In this document: one piece after another, positions 41,500 to 49,662 of the stretch
Numbering within the stretch: the first letter of the stretch is position 1
How the letters are laid out: each line of letters starts with the position of its first letter
Program-made: the position numbers and the translations under genes
From: Vagococcus martis
GTDB lineage: Bacteria > Bacillota > Bacilli > Lactobacillales > Vagococcaceae
Reading direction: 5' to 3'
Length of the DNA stretch: 64,000 bases
Assembly: GCF_002026305.1 (NCBI RefSeq)
Contig: NZ_MVAB01000001.1
Coordinates: 868,001 to 932,000 of the forward strand
Notes under the pieces: model-generated
Database searches by the model: none
Told to the model about the DNA's origin: nothing
Seen by the model: only the letters and a program-made list of their open reading frames with translations

Positions 41500-41759
41500 C
41501 ACCAACTTAAACTCCTGCAGTTTCCTGAAGTTTTAAAGATAGATGAATTTAAATTGCATGCTACTAGTGAAGATAAAATGAGCTTTATATATGCCGATGG
41601 AAAAACAGGAGAATTAGTAGATATACTGCCTAGTCGGACATTAAACGAACTCACTGTTTATTTTAATCGTACGCTCTTAGAGGAACGACAGAAAGTAAAA
41701 TTTCTAGTCACTGATATGAACGCTGCCTATTTTCAATTGACTAAAGAAGACTTTCCATC
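41500..41759 (+). pseudogene. ISL3-family transposase fragment
   Basis: The plus-strand frame reads LLQFPEVLKIDEFKLHATSEDKMS, then FIYADGKTGELVDILPSRTLN and VKFLVTDMNAAYFQLTKEDFPSA, the core of ISL3 transposases including the catalytic Asp of IDEF and of TDM. Both ends of the gene are missing. The frame is broken at 41760 by the MITE-like repeat. The segment 41276-41499 is otherwise AT-rich; a 28-base stretch at 41464-41491 (CCTCTTAAAAAACTGCTGAA and following) recurs at 47783 next to the IS200 remnant. Confidence 0.8.
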
Positions 41760-41887
41760 GGCTGACCCAAAAGTCTTAAAAATAGAAAAATCCCATGAAA
41801 TCAGCTTATTAAAACACTGACTTCATGGGATTTATATTTTGTTAGTTTAGTTATTTTCATTTAAAAAGTTACTTTTGGGTCAGCCTC
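41760..41887 (+). mobile_element. MITE-like repeat, copy 1
   Basis: About 128 bases bounded by terminal inverted repeats GGCTGACCCAAAAGT and ACTTTTGGGTCAGCC, with an internal hairpin AAATCCCATGAAATCAG / CTGACTTCATGGGATTT that resembles a terminator. It carries no gene. It is inserted in the ISL3 transposase remnant. A clear target duplication is not visible. The 108 bases from here to the next gene show nothing else. Confidence 0.75.
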
Positions 41888-41995
41888 TCATCATCTTATA
41901 ATTTTAACTCATAGTTATAATATATATTAAAAAAACATTTGGTACTCCACTGTATAACCTAAAATGGAAACCTACTTTATTAAGTCAAAATTATT

Positions 41996-42937
41996 CTACA
42001 AGTAATTAGTAAAAAAAGATACTAATTTTCCAAAAGGAATCATTTCTACCTTGTCATACAAATCAACATGATTTGCCTCAGCAACCACAAATAATTCTTT
42101 CGGTTCATTTGCTAAATCGTATGCTGTTTCACTAAATGCGCATGAATGTGCTTTACTTCCCATTATAAACAAGATTGGACGTGGTGAAATAGATTTAATG
42201 TAAGATAATAAAGGAAAATTCATAAAAGAAAAGCTACTCGTTATACTAAATTGAGTAGTCGCATTAGGATGGTACCCTCTAGGTGTTGAATAAAACTCAC
42301 CAAACTCTTTGCTTATTGGATCCGTTTCATCTGTAAAGCCAATTGCAGCTCCTCTAGGGCCTAATGTTTGATATCCTTGTTCAAAATCTATGTACCGTTG
42401 TTCCGCCATATCATCTAAACGACTATTTCTTTCTTCTTCTAACATCTCTGAGCCTCGTTGTGCTGTTGAAATGTCGTACATACTAACTGTTGCAACAGCT
42501 TTAATTCGTCTGTCTACTTGTGCAGCACTTAATGCAAATCCACCACTACCACAAATACCGATAGCACCTATTTTATTTCGGTCCACAAATGATCGTGTCC
42601 CTAAAAAATCAACACACGCACTAAAATCCTCTACAAATAAATCTGGAGATGATATATGCCTAATTTCACCGCCACTGTAGCCATTAAATGATGGGTCAAA
42701 CGTTAAGATGATAAATCCACGTTTAGCTAACTCATTAGCATAAATACCAGGTCCTTGCTCCTTTACCCCGCCATAGGGTGATCCAATGACAATTGCAGCA
42801 TGTTCTTTAGATAGGTCTAGTTTTTTATCATAATATAAATCTGCTGAAAGCCTTATGCCAAACCTATTTTTAAAGGATACATGTTCTCTTGAAACTTTTT
42901 TATCCAATATAAAAATATAATTTCCATCTGTTGCCAT
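41996..42937 (-). CDS. Alpha/beta hydrolase (dienelactone-hydrolase-like/YcjY type)
   Basis: A 313-residue alpha/beta-hydrolase. The nucleophile elbow is GICGSGGFA (Ser about 129) and an oxyanion segment GSPYGGVKEQGPGIYANELA precedes it. A late Asp/His pair lies in IMGSKAHSCAF and AEANHVDLYD. The start at 42937 follows GGAAGGAAG; the open frame runs further back only across the intergenic region and the end of merR. Substrate unknown; relatives are often annotated as acetyl-xylan esterase or DLH-like. Last gene of the leftward accessory operon. Confidence 0.8.
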   Translation of the reverse strand: MATDGNYIFILDKKVSREHVSFKNRFGIRLSADLYYDKKLDLSKEHAAIVIGSPYGGVKEQGPGIYANELAKRGFIILTFDPSFNGYSGGEIRHISSPDLFVEDFSACVDFLGTRSFVDRNKIGAIGICGSGGFALSAAQVDRRIKAVATVSMYDISTAQRGSEMLEEERNSRLDDMAEQRYIDFEQGYQTLGPRGAAIGFTDETDPISKEFGEFYSTPRGYHPNATTQFSITSSFSFMNFPLLSYIKSISPRPILFIMGSKAHSCAFSETAYDLANEPKELFVVAEANHVDLYDKVEMIPFGKLVSFFTNYL

Positions 42938-42956
42938 ATTTTTTCTTCCTTCCTTT

Positions 42957-43358
42957 CTATCCGTGACTTGCCATAAATTCTTCAAATAAATCGTACTCTT
43001 TTTTCTGATCAATTTCTTCTTCATAAACGGCTATTTTTTTATCTAATAAATCTAAGTTTTGTTGATAATTCAGAATTTGCTCATTAATTTTATTTCGATG
43101 CGTTACCAAAATAGACATTAATTCTTTTAGTGAAGGATTATCTTGCTTTCTAAGCACAACATACTGTTTCATATCTTGCAAAGACATTCCTGTATCTTTC
43201 ATATGCATTAGAAATTCAACCCATAATCTATCTTCTTCAGAATAAACTCGATTTTTCCCTTTTCTTTTAGGTGAAATTAATCCTTCTTTTTCATAAAATC
43301 TTAGCCCGTGACTTGTCATTCCAACTAATTCTGCTAATTCACCAATACTATATTCCAT
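42957..43358 (-). CDS. MerR-family transcriptional regulator
   Basis: A 133-residue MerR regulator: winged helix with YSIGELAELVGMTSHGLRFYEKEGLISPKR (about residues 3-32), then a long dimerisation helix (about 75-115). It lacks the metal-binding Cys residues of MerR/CueR and resembles the aldehyde/thiol-stress AdhR and NmlR type. It immediately follows the MFS gene. A 19-bp-spacer promoter with a TAGAGT/ACTCTA dyad in the same module (46849) is a candidate target. Confidence 0.87.
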   Translation of the reverse strand: MEYSIGELAELVGMTSHGLRFYEKEGLISPKRKGKNRVYSEEDRLWVEFLMHMKDTGMSLQDMKQYVVLRKQDNPSLKELMSILVTHRNKINEQILNYQQNLDLLDKKIAVYEEEIDQKKEYDLFEEFMASHG

Positions 43359-44540
43359 TTAATCTTCCTTTCTTTTTTTTAAACTAACTAATTTAATACT
43401 GGTTATCACTAGAATTAAGCAAATTAAAATATAAAATTCAACTAAAAATAATGTACTCTCATCCTTAATACTTAAACTACTTTCAAGTACTGATAAACTA
43501 ATCGGCGCTAAAGCTACTGCGATATTAAATCCTATTAACAACAATGATGTGCTTTTTTCGGATTCGTCATGACCTATTTGATTAAATAAATTAAACAAAT
43601 AGGGAATAAATAATCGAAATGAAAAACCACATAATATTGAATATATTCCCATAAATAATAGTTGACTTGATTCATAAAAACCAAGCATCGAAATAGCTAA
43701 TCCGGTAAACGATAAAATCACTACCCATTCTCTGAATTTTTCTAGTAATCCTCCAAAACAGATGCCCGCTAACATAGCTCCTAATCCGACAAGTGCGATC
43801 ATATTACTACCATCAGTTGCATTACCAATACCTTTTTCTATCAGTAAACGAGTTATTTTAATAGTGATGGACATATAGATTGTGACAACAACGACAAGTA
43901 AAAGAATTGATAAAAGAATGTTCTTCGACTGTTTAATTGATTTATCTAGAGACTTTTGTTGAATAATTTCTTCTTTTTTTATATCAGGCACATATTTATT
44001 GAACAATATTAAAACTAGAAAAGCTAAAGCATAAGCTAAAAATGATACTTGCCAATCAATTTTTAATAATTGTCCTACTAGAAAAGTCAATAACATTCCA
44101 CCTATACCTTCAAATGTACTTTGTAACCCAATCATTGTTGACAATTGATTATTAGAATATATTTCACTTGAAAATCGGTATAATAATGGGTTAAACAAAC
44201 CTATCCCTATACCAAATACCATTCGGCTAATAAAAAATAATGTGAATGAATTGGTTAATAACGGGGCTAGGCTTGATAACCCTACAAATAACAAACCTAA
44301 ACTTACAGTTTGTTTATATCCTATTTTTTTGGCTATCTTATAACTAAATGCAACCGTCAAAACAATAAATAGTGAAGGAATCGTGGTAATTAATTCTATT
44401 AGCACCTTATTTACCTCGGGATAAGATGTTGCAATTGTTGGTATATTCCCAGCTATCGCCCCTCCCGATACAACAAATAATGAGGCTGATAGCAAAGACC
44501 CCTTTGTTAGCCCGTTTTTTGTTACATGATTAGTTGCCAT
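43359..44540 (-). CDS. MFS transporter
   Basis: A 393-residue, 12-helix major facilitator of the drug/sugar efflux type. The motif A equivalent lies between helices 2 and 3 (KIAKKIGYKQT), and motif RMVFGIGIGLFNPLLYR is in helix 4. Its ATG overlaps the carboxymuconolactone decarboxylase stop codon by 11 bases. Position between redox genes and a MerR gene suggests export of a toxic or electrophilic compound; substrate unknown. Confidence 0.85.
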   Translation of the reverse strand: MATNHVTKNGLTKGSLLSASLFVVSGGAIAGNIPTIATSYPEVNKVLIELITTIPSLFIVLTVAFSYKIAKKIGYKQTVSLGLLFVGLSSLAPLLTNSFTLFFISRMVFGIGIGLFNPLLYRFSSEIYSNNQLSTMIGLQSTFEGIGGMLLTFLVGQLLKIDWQVSFLAYALAFLVLILFNKYVPDIKKEEIIQQKSLDKSIKQSKNILLSILLLVVVVTIYMSITIKITRLLIEKGIGNATDGSNMIALVGLGAMLAGICFGGLLEKFREWVVILSFTGLAISMLGFYESSQLLFMGIYSILCGFSFRLFIPYLFNLFNQIGHDESEKSTSLLLIGFNIAVALAPISLSVLESSLSIKDESTLFLVEFYILICLILVITSIKLVSLKKRKED

Positions 44541-44844
44541 AAATATCTTTCACTAAATCAAATGCACTCCAGGCTTTAGGCCATCCTGTATAAAATGCTA
44601 AATGTGTGATAACTTCTACTATTTCTTCTTTCGTCACACCATTTTCTTTCGCTTTTTGTAAATGTGCTTCTAACTGCGGCACCCCTTGTGTCATTAAACT
44701 TGCAACCGTAATCAAACTTCTATCACGAGCCGATAGTTCTTGTTCTCTGCTCCATACTTCGCCAAATAAAATATCATCATTTAATTCAGCAAATTGTGGA
44801 GAAATATCTCCCAGTATGTCTCTCCCTGCTGTTTATTTTTTCAT
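44530..44844 (-). pseudogene. Carboxymuconolactone decarboxylase-family gene with a stop at codon 4
   Basis: From the ATG at 44844 the frame reads MKK, TAA (44835-44833), then TAGRDILGDISPQFAELNDDILFGEVWSREQ and on to YTGWPKAWSAFDLVKDIYGN, a complete member of the CMD/AhpD-like family. Close relatives begin MKKQTAGRD, so a CAA-to-TAA change at codon 4 fits. A shortened product from the TTG at 44715 would lack the first 43 residues. Members act as small peroxidase-like or decarboxylase enzymes; this type commonly accompanies cupin and flavodoxin genes. Lost or poorly expressed here. Confidence 0.75.
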
Positions 44845-44857
44845 CTTATTATCCCCT

Positions 44858-45271
44858 TTACTTTTTAAGCGTTAAATAAATATCATCTGAAACAGGCTCT
44901 AGCCATTCTGGTGTTCCTGCCGTAATAGCAATATGTTCAAACCAACTATCTATTGTTGCACCATGCCAATGTTTCACACCATCATGAGTCACAATAACAT
45001 CACCAGCTTTTAAAAATTGTGCTTCTTTTCCATCTTCTTGATACCAACCTTCTCCACCAGTCACTAGTAATAATTGAAATCCATCATGATGAATATGCCA
45101 ATTATTTCGACAACCTGGTTCAAATGTAACATTACCAACTCCCACACTAACTTCTGGATCTGCAATCAACGTATTAAGATAACTTTGACCGATAAAGTAT
45201 TGACTGTAAGCGTCATTTTTCTCCCCTGCTGGAAATATAATTCCTTCTCTTACTTCTTCATTTTTTACCAT
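44858..45271 (-). CDS. Cupin-domain protein
   Basis: A 137-residue single-domain cupin. Metal-binding motif 1 is NNWHIHHDGFQLLLVTGGEG (two His then Gln/Glu) and motif 2 contains GDVIVTHDGVKHWHGA. It is typical of small cupins that sit next to carboxymuconolactone decarboxylase-family genes, with unknown substrate. It follows the flavodoxin gene by two bases and precedes the broken CMD gene. Confidence 0.85.
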   Translation of the reverse strand: MVKNEEVREGIIFPAGEKNDAYSQYFIGQSYLNTLIADPEVSVGVGNVTFEPGCRNNWHIHHDGFQLLLVTGGEGWYQEDGKEAQFLKAGDVIVTHDGVKHWHGATIDSWFEHIAITAGTPEWLEPVSDDIYLTLKK

Positions 45272-45273
45272 TA

Positions 45274-45798
45274 TTAATTCCTCCTACTATAATGTTTGTA
45301 ATGAACTAACCAATTTGATACTGATTTTTGTGATGTTTTTACACGGGAACCTTGGATGGCTAGTCCAGGCATAACGCTAGATAATGGACATACTTTGTTT
45401 AATTCATATAAACTGCGTCCAAATCCACTTCCTTCGTGTGTACAAAATGGGTAAATAATTTTCTTCGATACGTTTTCCTGTTCTAAAAAGTGTTTCATGA
45501 TTCTTGGCATTGATCCACACCATGTTGGAAAACCAATGAATAAATGATTGCCATACAATGGATTTTTTACAGAATAATATGCTGGCTTACTATTTTCCCT
45601 AAGTTCTTTTTCAACAATATCAATTGTTTCTAAATACGATATTGGGTAATCTTTAACTGGTTTAATTTCAACCATGTCACAGTCTAACTGTGATGCGATG
45701 ATTTTAGCTAATTGTTTCGTATTTCCTTGATTGATTATATTGATTTGACCATTAACTAAATTCTCACCTTCTCTTGAAAAATAAATTACTTTTACCAA
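45274..45798 (-). CDS. Flavodoxin-like protein
   Basis: A 174-residue flavodoxin-fold protein. The FMN phosphate loop region is degenerate with an insert (YFSREGENLVNGQINIINQGNTKQLA), while the second loop LFIGFPTWCGSMP and third loop THEGSGFGRSL are good. The start is TTG at 45798 with GAGGTGAG upstream. First gene of the leftward flavodoxin-cupin-CMD-MFS-merR-hydrolase run. No clear promoter is visible between it and the lysR terminator. Confidence 0.8.
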   Translation of the reverse strand: MVKVIYFSREGENLVNGQINIINQGNTKQLAKIIASQLDCDMVEIKPVKDYPISYLETIDIVEKELRENSKPAYYSVKNPLYGNHLFIGFPTWCGSMPRIMKHFLEQENVSKKIIYPFCTHEGSGFGRSLYELNKVCPLSSVMPGLAIQGSRVKTSQKSVSNWLVHYKHYSRRN

Positions 45799-45811
45799 CG
45801 TCTCACCTCAC

Positions 45812-45860
45812 AAAAAAATGTACCATTAACTTATTGAACAAGTTAATGGTACAGCTTTTT
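45812..45860 (-). terminator. Terminator after lysR, upstream of the flavodoxin gene
   Basis: A 14-bp stem TGTACCATTAACTT / AAGTTAATGGTACA with a T-run on the minus strand. Because it sits directly before the flavodoxin ribosome binding site it could also be an attenuator or operator. Confidence 0.75.
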
Positions 45861-45893
45861 ATTCGGAATAACGAATGCCTATTGATATATGTA

Positions 45894-46778
45894 CTATGCT
45901 TCAAAAGCATGTTGGAATGTTTCTATAAACCTTTCAACAGTAGGCGAAAACATATGATTCTTTTTCCACACTAAGACACAATTTGTTGTAATTTCTGGTT
46001 CCAATGGTAAAAAGGTTATCTCAGTGTCTTGACGATTATATACAGCTCCTTCAATAGTCAAAGCAGATCCAACCCTATTAGCAACTAAAGAAAAGACGTT
46101 GAAAATTAAATTGAATGTCCCAACGATATTTAAATCTTCCTCGTCTATCCCTTTCCAAGAATAAATCATTTGTTGAATATCATTTCGGGATGAGATAAGT
46201 AGGGGTACACCTATCAACTCTTCAAGGTGAATACTTTCTTTCTGAGTTAAGTAAGATTGGTTGGATACAAGAAGGCCCCATCTCTCCTTACGTGGTAATG
46301 GAAAAATGTGATAATTAGTGATTTTAATCGGCTCCAACAGAATCGCAATGTCTAACAATCCTCGCTCTAATTTTTCAACAATATCATCACTTGTGCCACT
46401 AAAAATAGAAAAACTCACCTGTGGATGCTCTTCTGTAAATTCTTCTAACATTAAGGCTAATGTATCTGAATTATCTGCCTCTACACATCCAATATTAATA
46501 TTTCCTTTAAGTAAAATATCCCCTTTAATCTGAAATTCACGTTCTGTTTCATCTGTTAGATACAATATTTCTTCTGCTCTATTTTTTAAAAATTGACCAG
46601 ATTCGGTAAGGTACATCTTTTTATCTTTTCGAATAAACAATGTCGTTCCTAAACTTTCTTCAAACTCTTTTAATTGTCGACTTAATGTCGGTTGAGTTAT
46701 ATGTAATACTTCAGCCGCTTGGGAAATGGTTTGTTCTTTTGCAATAGCTAAAAAGTATCGTAATAGTCGAATTTCCAT
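45894..46778 (-). CDS. LysR-family transcriptional regulator
   Basis: A 294-residue LysR regulator. The N-terminal winged helix is MEIRLLRYFLAIAKEQ, SQAAEVLHITQPTLSRQLKEFEE (about residues 1-60); the effector domain follows, from about 90. The start at 46778 is best spaced from AGGTGA. It lies between the leftward redox operon and the rightward RibD-like gene and could control either. The ligand is unknown. Confidence 0.88.
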   Translation of the reverse strand: MEIRLLRYFLAIAKEQTISQAAEVLHITQPTLSRQLKEFEESLGTTLFIRKDKKMYLTESGQFLKNRAEEILYLTDETEREFQIKGDILLKGNINIGCVEADNSDTLALMLEEFTEEHPQVSFSIFSGTSDDIVEKLERGLLDIAILLEPIKITNYHIFPLPRKERWGLLVSNQSYLTQKESIHLEELIGVPLLISSRNDIQQMIYSWKGIDEEDLNIVGTFNLIFNVFSLVANRVGSALTIEGAVYNRQDTEITFLPLEPEITTNCVLVWKKNHMFSPTVERFIETFQHAFEA

Positions 46779-46848
46779 CAGCATCACCTAACCTTTTAAT
46801 GATTTATATAAATGATGACTCATTTTTTTTATTATTGCAACTAATTAG

Positions 46849-46879
46849 TTGACATAGAGTACACTCTAAGTCGTATGCT
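46849..46879 (+). promoter_or_regulatory. MerR-type promoter of the RibD-like gene
   Basis: A -35 TTGACA and -10 TATGCT separated by 19 bases, with the perfect dyad TAGAGT-AC-ACTCTA (46855-46868) in the spacer: the arrangement that MerR regulators activate by DNA twisting. A second palindrome, CAACTAATTAGTTG, overlaps the -35 from upstream (46838-46851) and may be a LysR or other site. Confidence 0.75.
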
Positions 46880-46911
46880 TATCTTATCAACTTATTAAAG
46901 GAGTGATTTAT

Positions 46912-47646
46912 ATGAATAGACCGTATATTTTTTGCCATATGGCAACATCTTTAGATGGAAAAATCATGGGTAAATATATGGGGGAACCCAAAAGTAAATT
47001 AGCGAGTGACTGGTTCTACAATATTGCGTTTGGCGAACAGGCACATTATAAAAACCAAGGGTGGTTATCAGGTAGAACAACGACAGATGATAATTTCACT
47101 CATTATAAAAAACCGGATTTAAATGCTGATGCACCTATTGTTCCAGAAGGTGATTTTATTCTTCCTAAGAAAACTGATAAATACTATATTTCCATTGATA
47201 CGTCAGGAAAGCTTGGCTGGCAAAGTAATACTTTGAAGTATAAAGACACAACTGCTACTGTACTTGAAGTCTTAACGAATAAGGTAAGCAATGCTTATAA
47301 AGATTTTCTTAGACGTAAAGAAATTTCTTATATTATCGCTGGAGAGGATTCTTTAGATATTGCTTTACTTCTAGACAAACTTAAAAATGTTTTTCATCTA
47401 GACTCTATTATGTTAGGTGGAGGCGCTGTATTAAACTGGTCGTTTATTCAAGAAGGATTTTGTGACGAATTAAGTCTTGTATTATCACCTGTTGCAGACG
47501 GTTCTCCTGATACACCGGCTTTATTTGAAGCTAGAAAAAATATTTCAGAAGATACACCAGTATCATTTACATTAAAAAACATTGAAACAAAAGATAACTC
47601 GTCTGTATGGCTAACTTACTCTGTAGATAATCGAAAAGACGCTTAA
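46912..47646 (+). CDS. RibD C-terminal/dihydrofolate-reductase-like reductase
   Basis: A 244-residue protein of the RibD C-terminal domain family, NADPH-dependent reductases with a DHFR-like fold. Recognisable parts are HMATSLDGKI (about residues 9-18), GRTTTDDNF, the ribose/NADPH loop IIAGEDSLD, MLGGGAVLNWSFI and CDELSLVLSPVADG. The start at 46912 follows AAAGGAG. Stand-alone members are of unknown substrate and often found with redox-stress regulators, as here. It lies at the right end of the MITE-bounded module. Confidence 0.83.
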   Translation: MNRPYIFCHMATSLDGKIMGKYMGEPKSKLASDWFYNIAFGEQAHYKNQGWLSGRTTTDDNFTHYKKPDLNADAPIVPEGDFILPKKTDKYYISIDTSGKLGWQSNTLKYKDTTATVLEVLTNKVSNAYKDFLRRKEISYIIAGEDSLDIALLLDKLKNVFHLDSIMLGGGAVLNWSFIQEGFCDELSLVLSPVADGSPDTPALFEARKNISEDTPVSFTLKNIETKDNSSVWLTYSVDNRKDA

Positions 47647-47657
47647 ATAGAGAAACT

Positions 47658-48290
47658 GAGGCTGACCCAAAAGTAACTTTTTAAATGAAAATCACTAAAC
47701 TAACAAAGTAAATATCCACCCGTGAAAACGGGTGGCTTTTTAATAGCCCTAGAAGAGCTCACTACTCACATATCCTCTAAAAAACCTCTTAAAAGACTGC
47801 TAAACACAATTCGAGAAACTTTCTATTTTTTAAATGGATTCATATATTCTCGTTTACTTATACTTTCTCTTACTCTGTCATCTGCTTCTTGTTCTCAAAT
47901 ATATTTTTGCATTGTCTTTTGATTTAAACCTACTGTGCTAACATAATAGCCTTTCGACCAAAAACTTCTATTTCCATATTTATATTTCAAATTTCTTTGT
48001 TACTCATAAATTAAGATAATACTCCTTCCTTCAAGAAACCTCATAAAAATTGACACTAATTGTTTTGGTGATATTTTTATCAGCATATGAATATAATCCG
48101 TCATTGCGTGTGCTAAACTTTTATCGTCATTAGACATAAAGAAGCTATTTCTTTCACGCATGGTTTTTCTGTTTCGCACGAAATCGTGCGAAACAGAATA
48201 AAGTTATTAAACAGAAACCCCATGAAATCAGTGTTTTAATAAACTGATTTCATGGGGTTTTTTCTATTTTAAGACTTTTGAGTTAGCTTC
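47658..48290 (-). mobile_element. MITE-like repeat copy 2, split by an IS200/IS605 insertion
   Basis: The first 51 bases (47658-47708) start GAGGCTGACCCAAAAGT and match the end of copy 1 in inverted orientation at all but two or three positions. The remaining part (about 48211-48290) carries the ACCCCATGAAATCAG / CTGATTTCATGGGGT hairpin, TCTATTTTAAGACTTTTG and a decayed end GAGTTAGCTTC. The two halves are separated by about 500 bases of a dead IS200/IS605 element. Confidence 0.72.
47710..48210 (-). mobile_element. Dead IS200/IS605-family element with TnpA remnant
   Basis: On the minus strand from about 48163 to 47826 the sequence reads MTDYIHMLIKISPKQLVS, a stop, LKYKYGNRSFWSKGYYVSTVG, KYI, a stop, EQEADDRVRESISKREYMNPF. 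This is the Y1 transposase TnpA without its N-terminus and with two in-frame stops. Near the right side lies a perfect 15-bp palindrome TTCTGTTTCGCACGA (48167-48198), and near the left the hairpin CCACCCGTGAAAACGGGTGG (47717-47736); such subterminal hairpins are typical of this family. Confidence 0.8.
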
Positions 48291-48341
48291 TTACTGTTAT
48301 AATGTATATTTGAAAATATAGTTTATTCAAAATAACATTTT

Positions 48342-49640
48342 TTAACTTGTAACTATAATACTAAAGAACGTTACTACTACACTAATTAGTGTAAATATAA
48401 TCATCAACCATACTTCAGTATAAAAATTTGTCGTTGTTGCAACAATTATAGATAACCCAATAGGCCCTCCAATTTGGTGCATCGTATTTGTTATTCCGCT
48501 AGCAATACCTGCCATCTCTTTAGGTGCTTGATACACACCTGCTGATGTAACAGGAGCTAAAATCAATCCTTGACCTAATCCCAGAACTATCATTGGAATG
48601 AATATGGCTAGCCAATATCCATTAGTGATGTCCGATAGAACCAGTATAATCAAACCAATTGCTAATATTAATTCTCCAACAAACAAAATATTATTGTTTC
48701 CAAATTTTCTAGTTAAGTAAGGTAATTGCAACGCCGCTATAAAGTTAACAATCGTTAAAGGTAAAAATGCCAACCCTGATTCCAATGCTGTAAATCCATA
48801 CTGACTTTGTAGCATTTGAGGGATAAAAAACCAAAATGGAAGCATCGTCATCATAAATAATAATCGAGCAACATAAGCCCCTAGTCTCACTCTATTTTTA
48901 AATAAGTTTAACGGTAGTAATGGATAACTTATTCTATTTTCATAACGGATAAATCCGGCTAAACTAGCCATTCCTAATAGTATGATCCAAACACTTTTTT
49001 CACTCAATCCATAGATTAATCCAGCTAAGCCAATTATAGATAAAATACTTCCTAAATAATCTATTTTTTCTTTTTTTAATTGAGATTTTTTTACAAATTT
49101 TATGGTTAATAGAAGCAAGATTAATGTAAATGGCACATTAATCAGAAAGCCCGCTCGCCACGAAATAAAACTAGTCAGGCCACCACCTATAATTAAGCCA
49201 ACACTTGATCCAATACCCGCAGTTGCACCATAATATGAGATAGCTTTCTGACGTGTTTCATTCTCATAAGTATCCATGATTAAAGCTAATGTTGTTGGCG
49301 CAATAATTGAACTTCCCACTCCTTGAATTGCCCTCATTATAATCATCATTAACCCACTTTGTGATAATCCAATTACCAATGAACTTAATCCAAAAATACT
49401 TAAACCTAAAATAAAGACTCGCTTTCTGCCAAGTAAATCGGATAGTCGTCCACTAAGCAAAAGAAATCCACCAAACGTTATAGTATACGCACTTGATACC
49501 CAAGATAATTCTTTATGCGAAAGTGATAAACTATCTGCAATTTGCACAGAGCTCGTAAAAATAATTGAATTATCCATTAAAATTAAAAAATAAGCCAACA
49601 GTGTTATGGGCAATATCATACCGAATTTTTCTTTTGTCAT
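48342..49640 (-). CDS. MFS multidrug transporter (DHA2/EmrB-like)
   Basis: A 432-residue major facilitator with about 13-14 helices. Motif A GRLSDLLGRKRV (about residues 63-74), the helix-4 Arg in MRAIQGVGSS and the motif C segment GIGSSVGLIIGGGL match drug:proton antiporters of the DHA2 branch. It is shorter than typical 14-TM members at the C-terminus, just before the mobile-element cluster. AAGGATTAGA precedes the ATG. Substrate unknown. Confidence 0.85.
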   Translation of the reverse strand: MTKEKFGMILPITLLAYFLILMDNSIIFTSSVQIADSLSLSHKELSWVSSAYTITFGGFLLLSGRLSDLLGRKRVFILGLSIFGLSSLVIGLSQSGLMMIIMRAIQGVGSSIIAPTTLALIMDTYENETRQKAISYYGATAGIGSSVGLIIGGGLTSFISWRAGFLINVPFTLILLLLTIKFVKKSQLKKEKIDYLGSILSIIGLAGLIYGLSEKSVWIILLGMASLAGFIRYENRISYPLLPLNLFKNRVRLGAYVARLLFMMTMLPFWFFIPQMLQSQYGFTALESGLAFLPLTIVNFIAALQLPYLTRKFGNNNILFVGELILAIGLIILVLSDITNGYWLAIFIPMIVLGLGQGLILAPVTSAGVYQAPKEMAGIASGITNTMHQIGGPIGLSIIVATTTNFYTEVWLMIIFTLISVVVTFFSIIVTS

Positions 49641-49662
49641 TCTAATCCTTCTTTACTATTAT

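Noticed and set aside
41554-41820. An intact 88-residue gene
   Set aside because: The first two thirds are the middle of an ISL3 transposase and the end is read into the MITE-like repeat; it is a fragment, not a gene.
47717-47736. CCACCCGTGAAAACGGGTGG hairpin as a terminator
   Set aside because: It lacks a distinct T-run in the needed position and fits better as a subterminal hairpin of the IS200/IS605 element.
47722-47922. Plus-strand open frame of 66 codons
   Set aside because: It lies antisense to the IS200/IS605 TnpA remnant and has no family resemblance or binding site.
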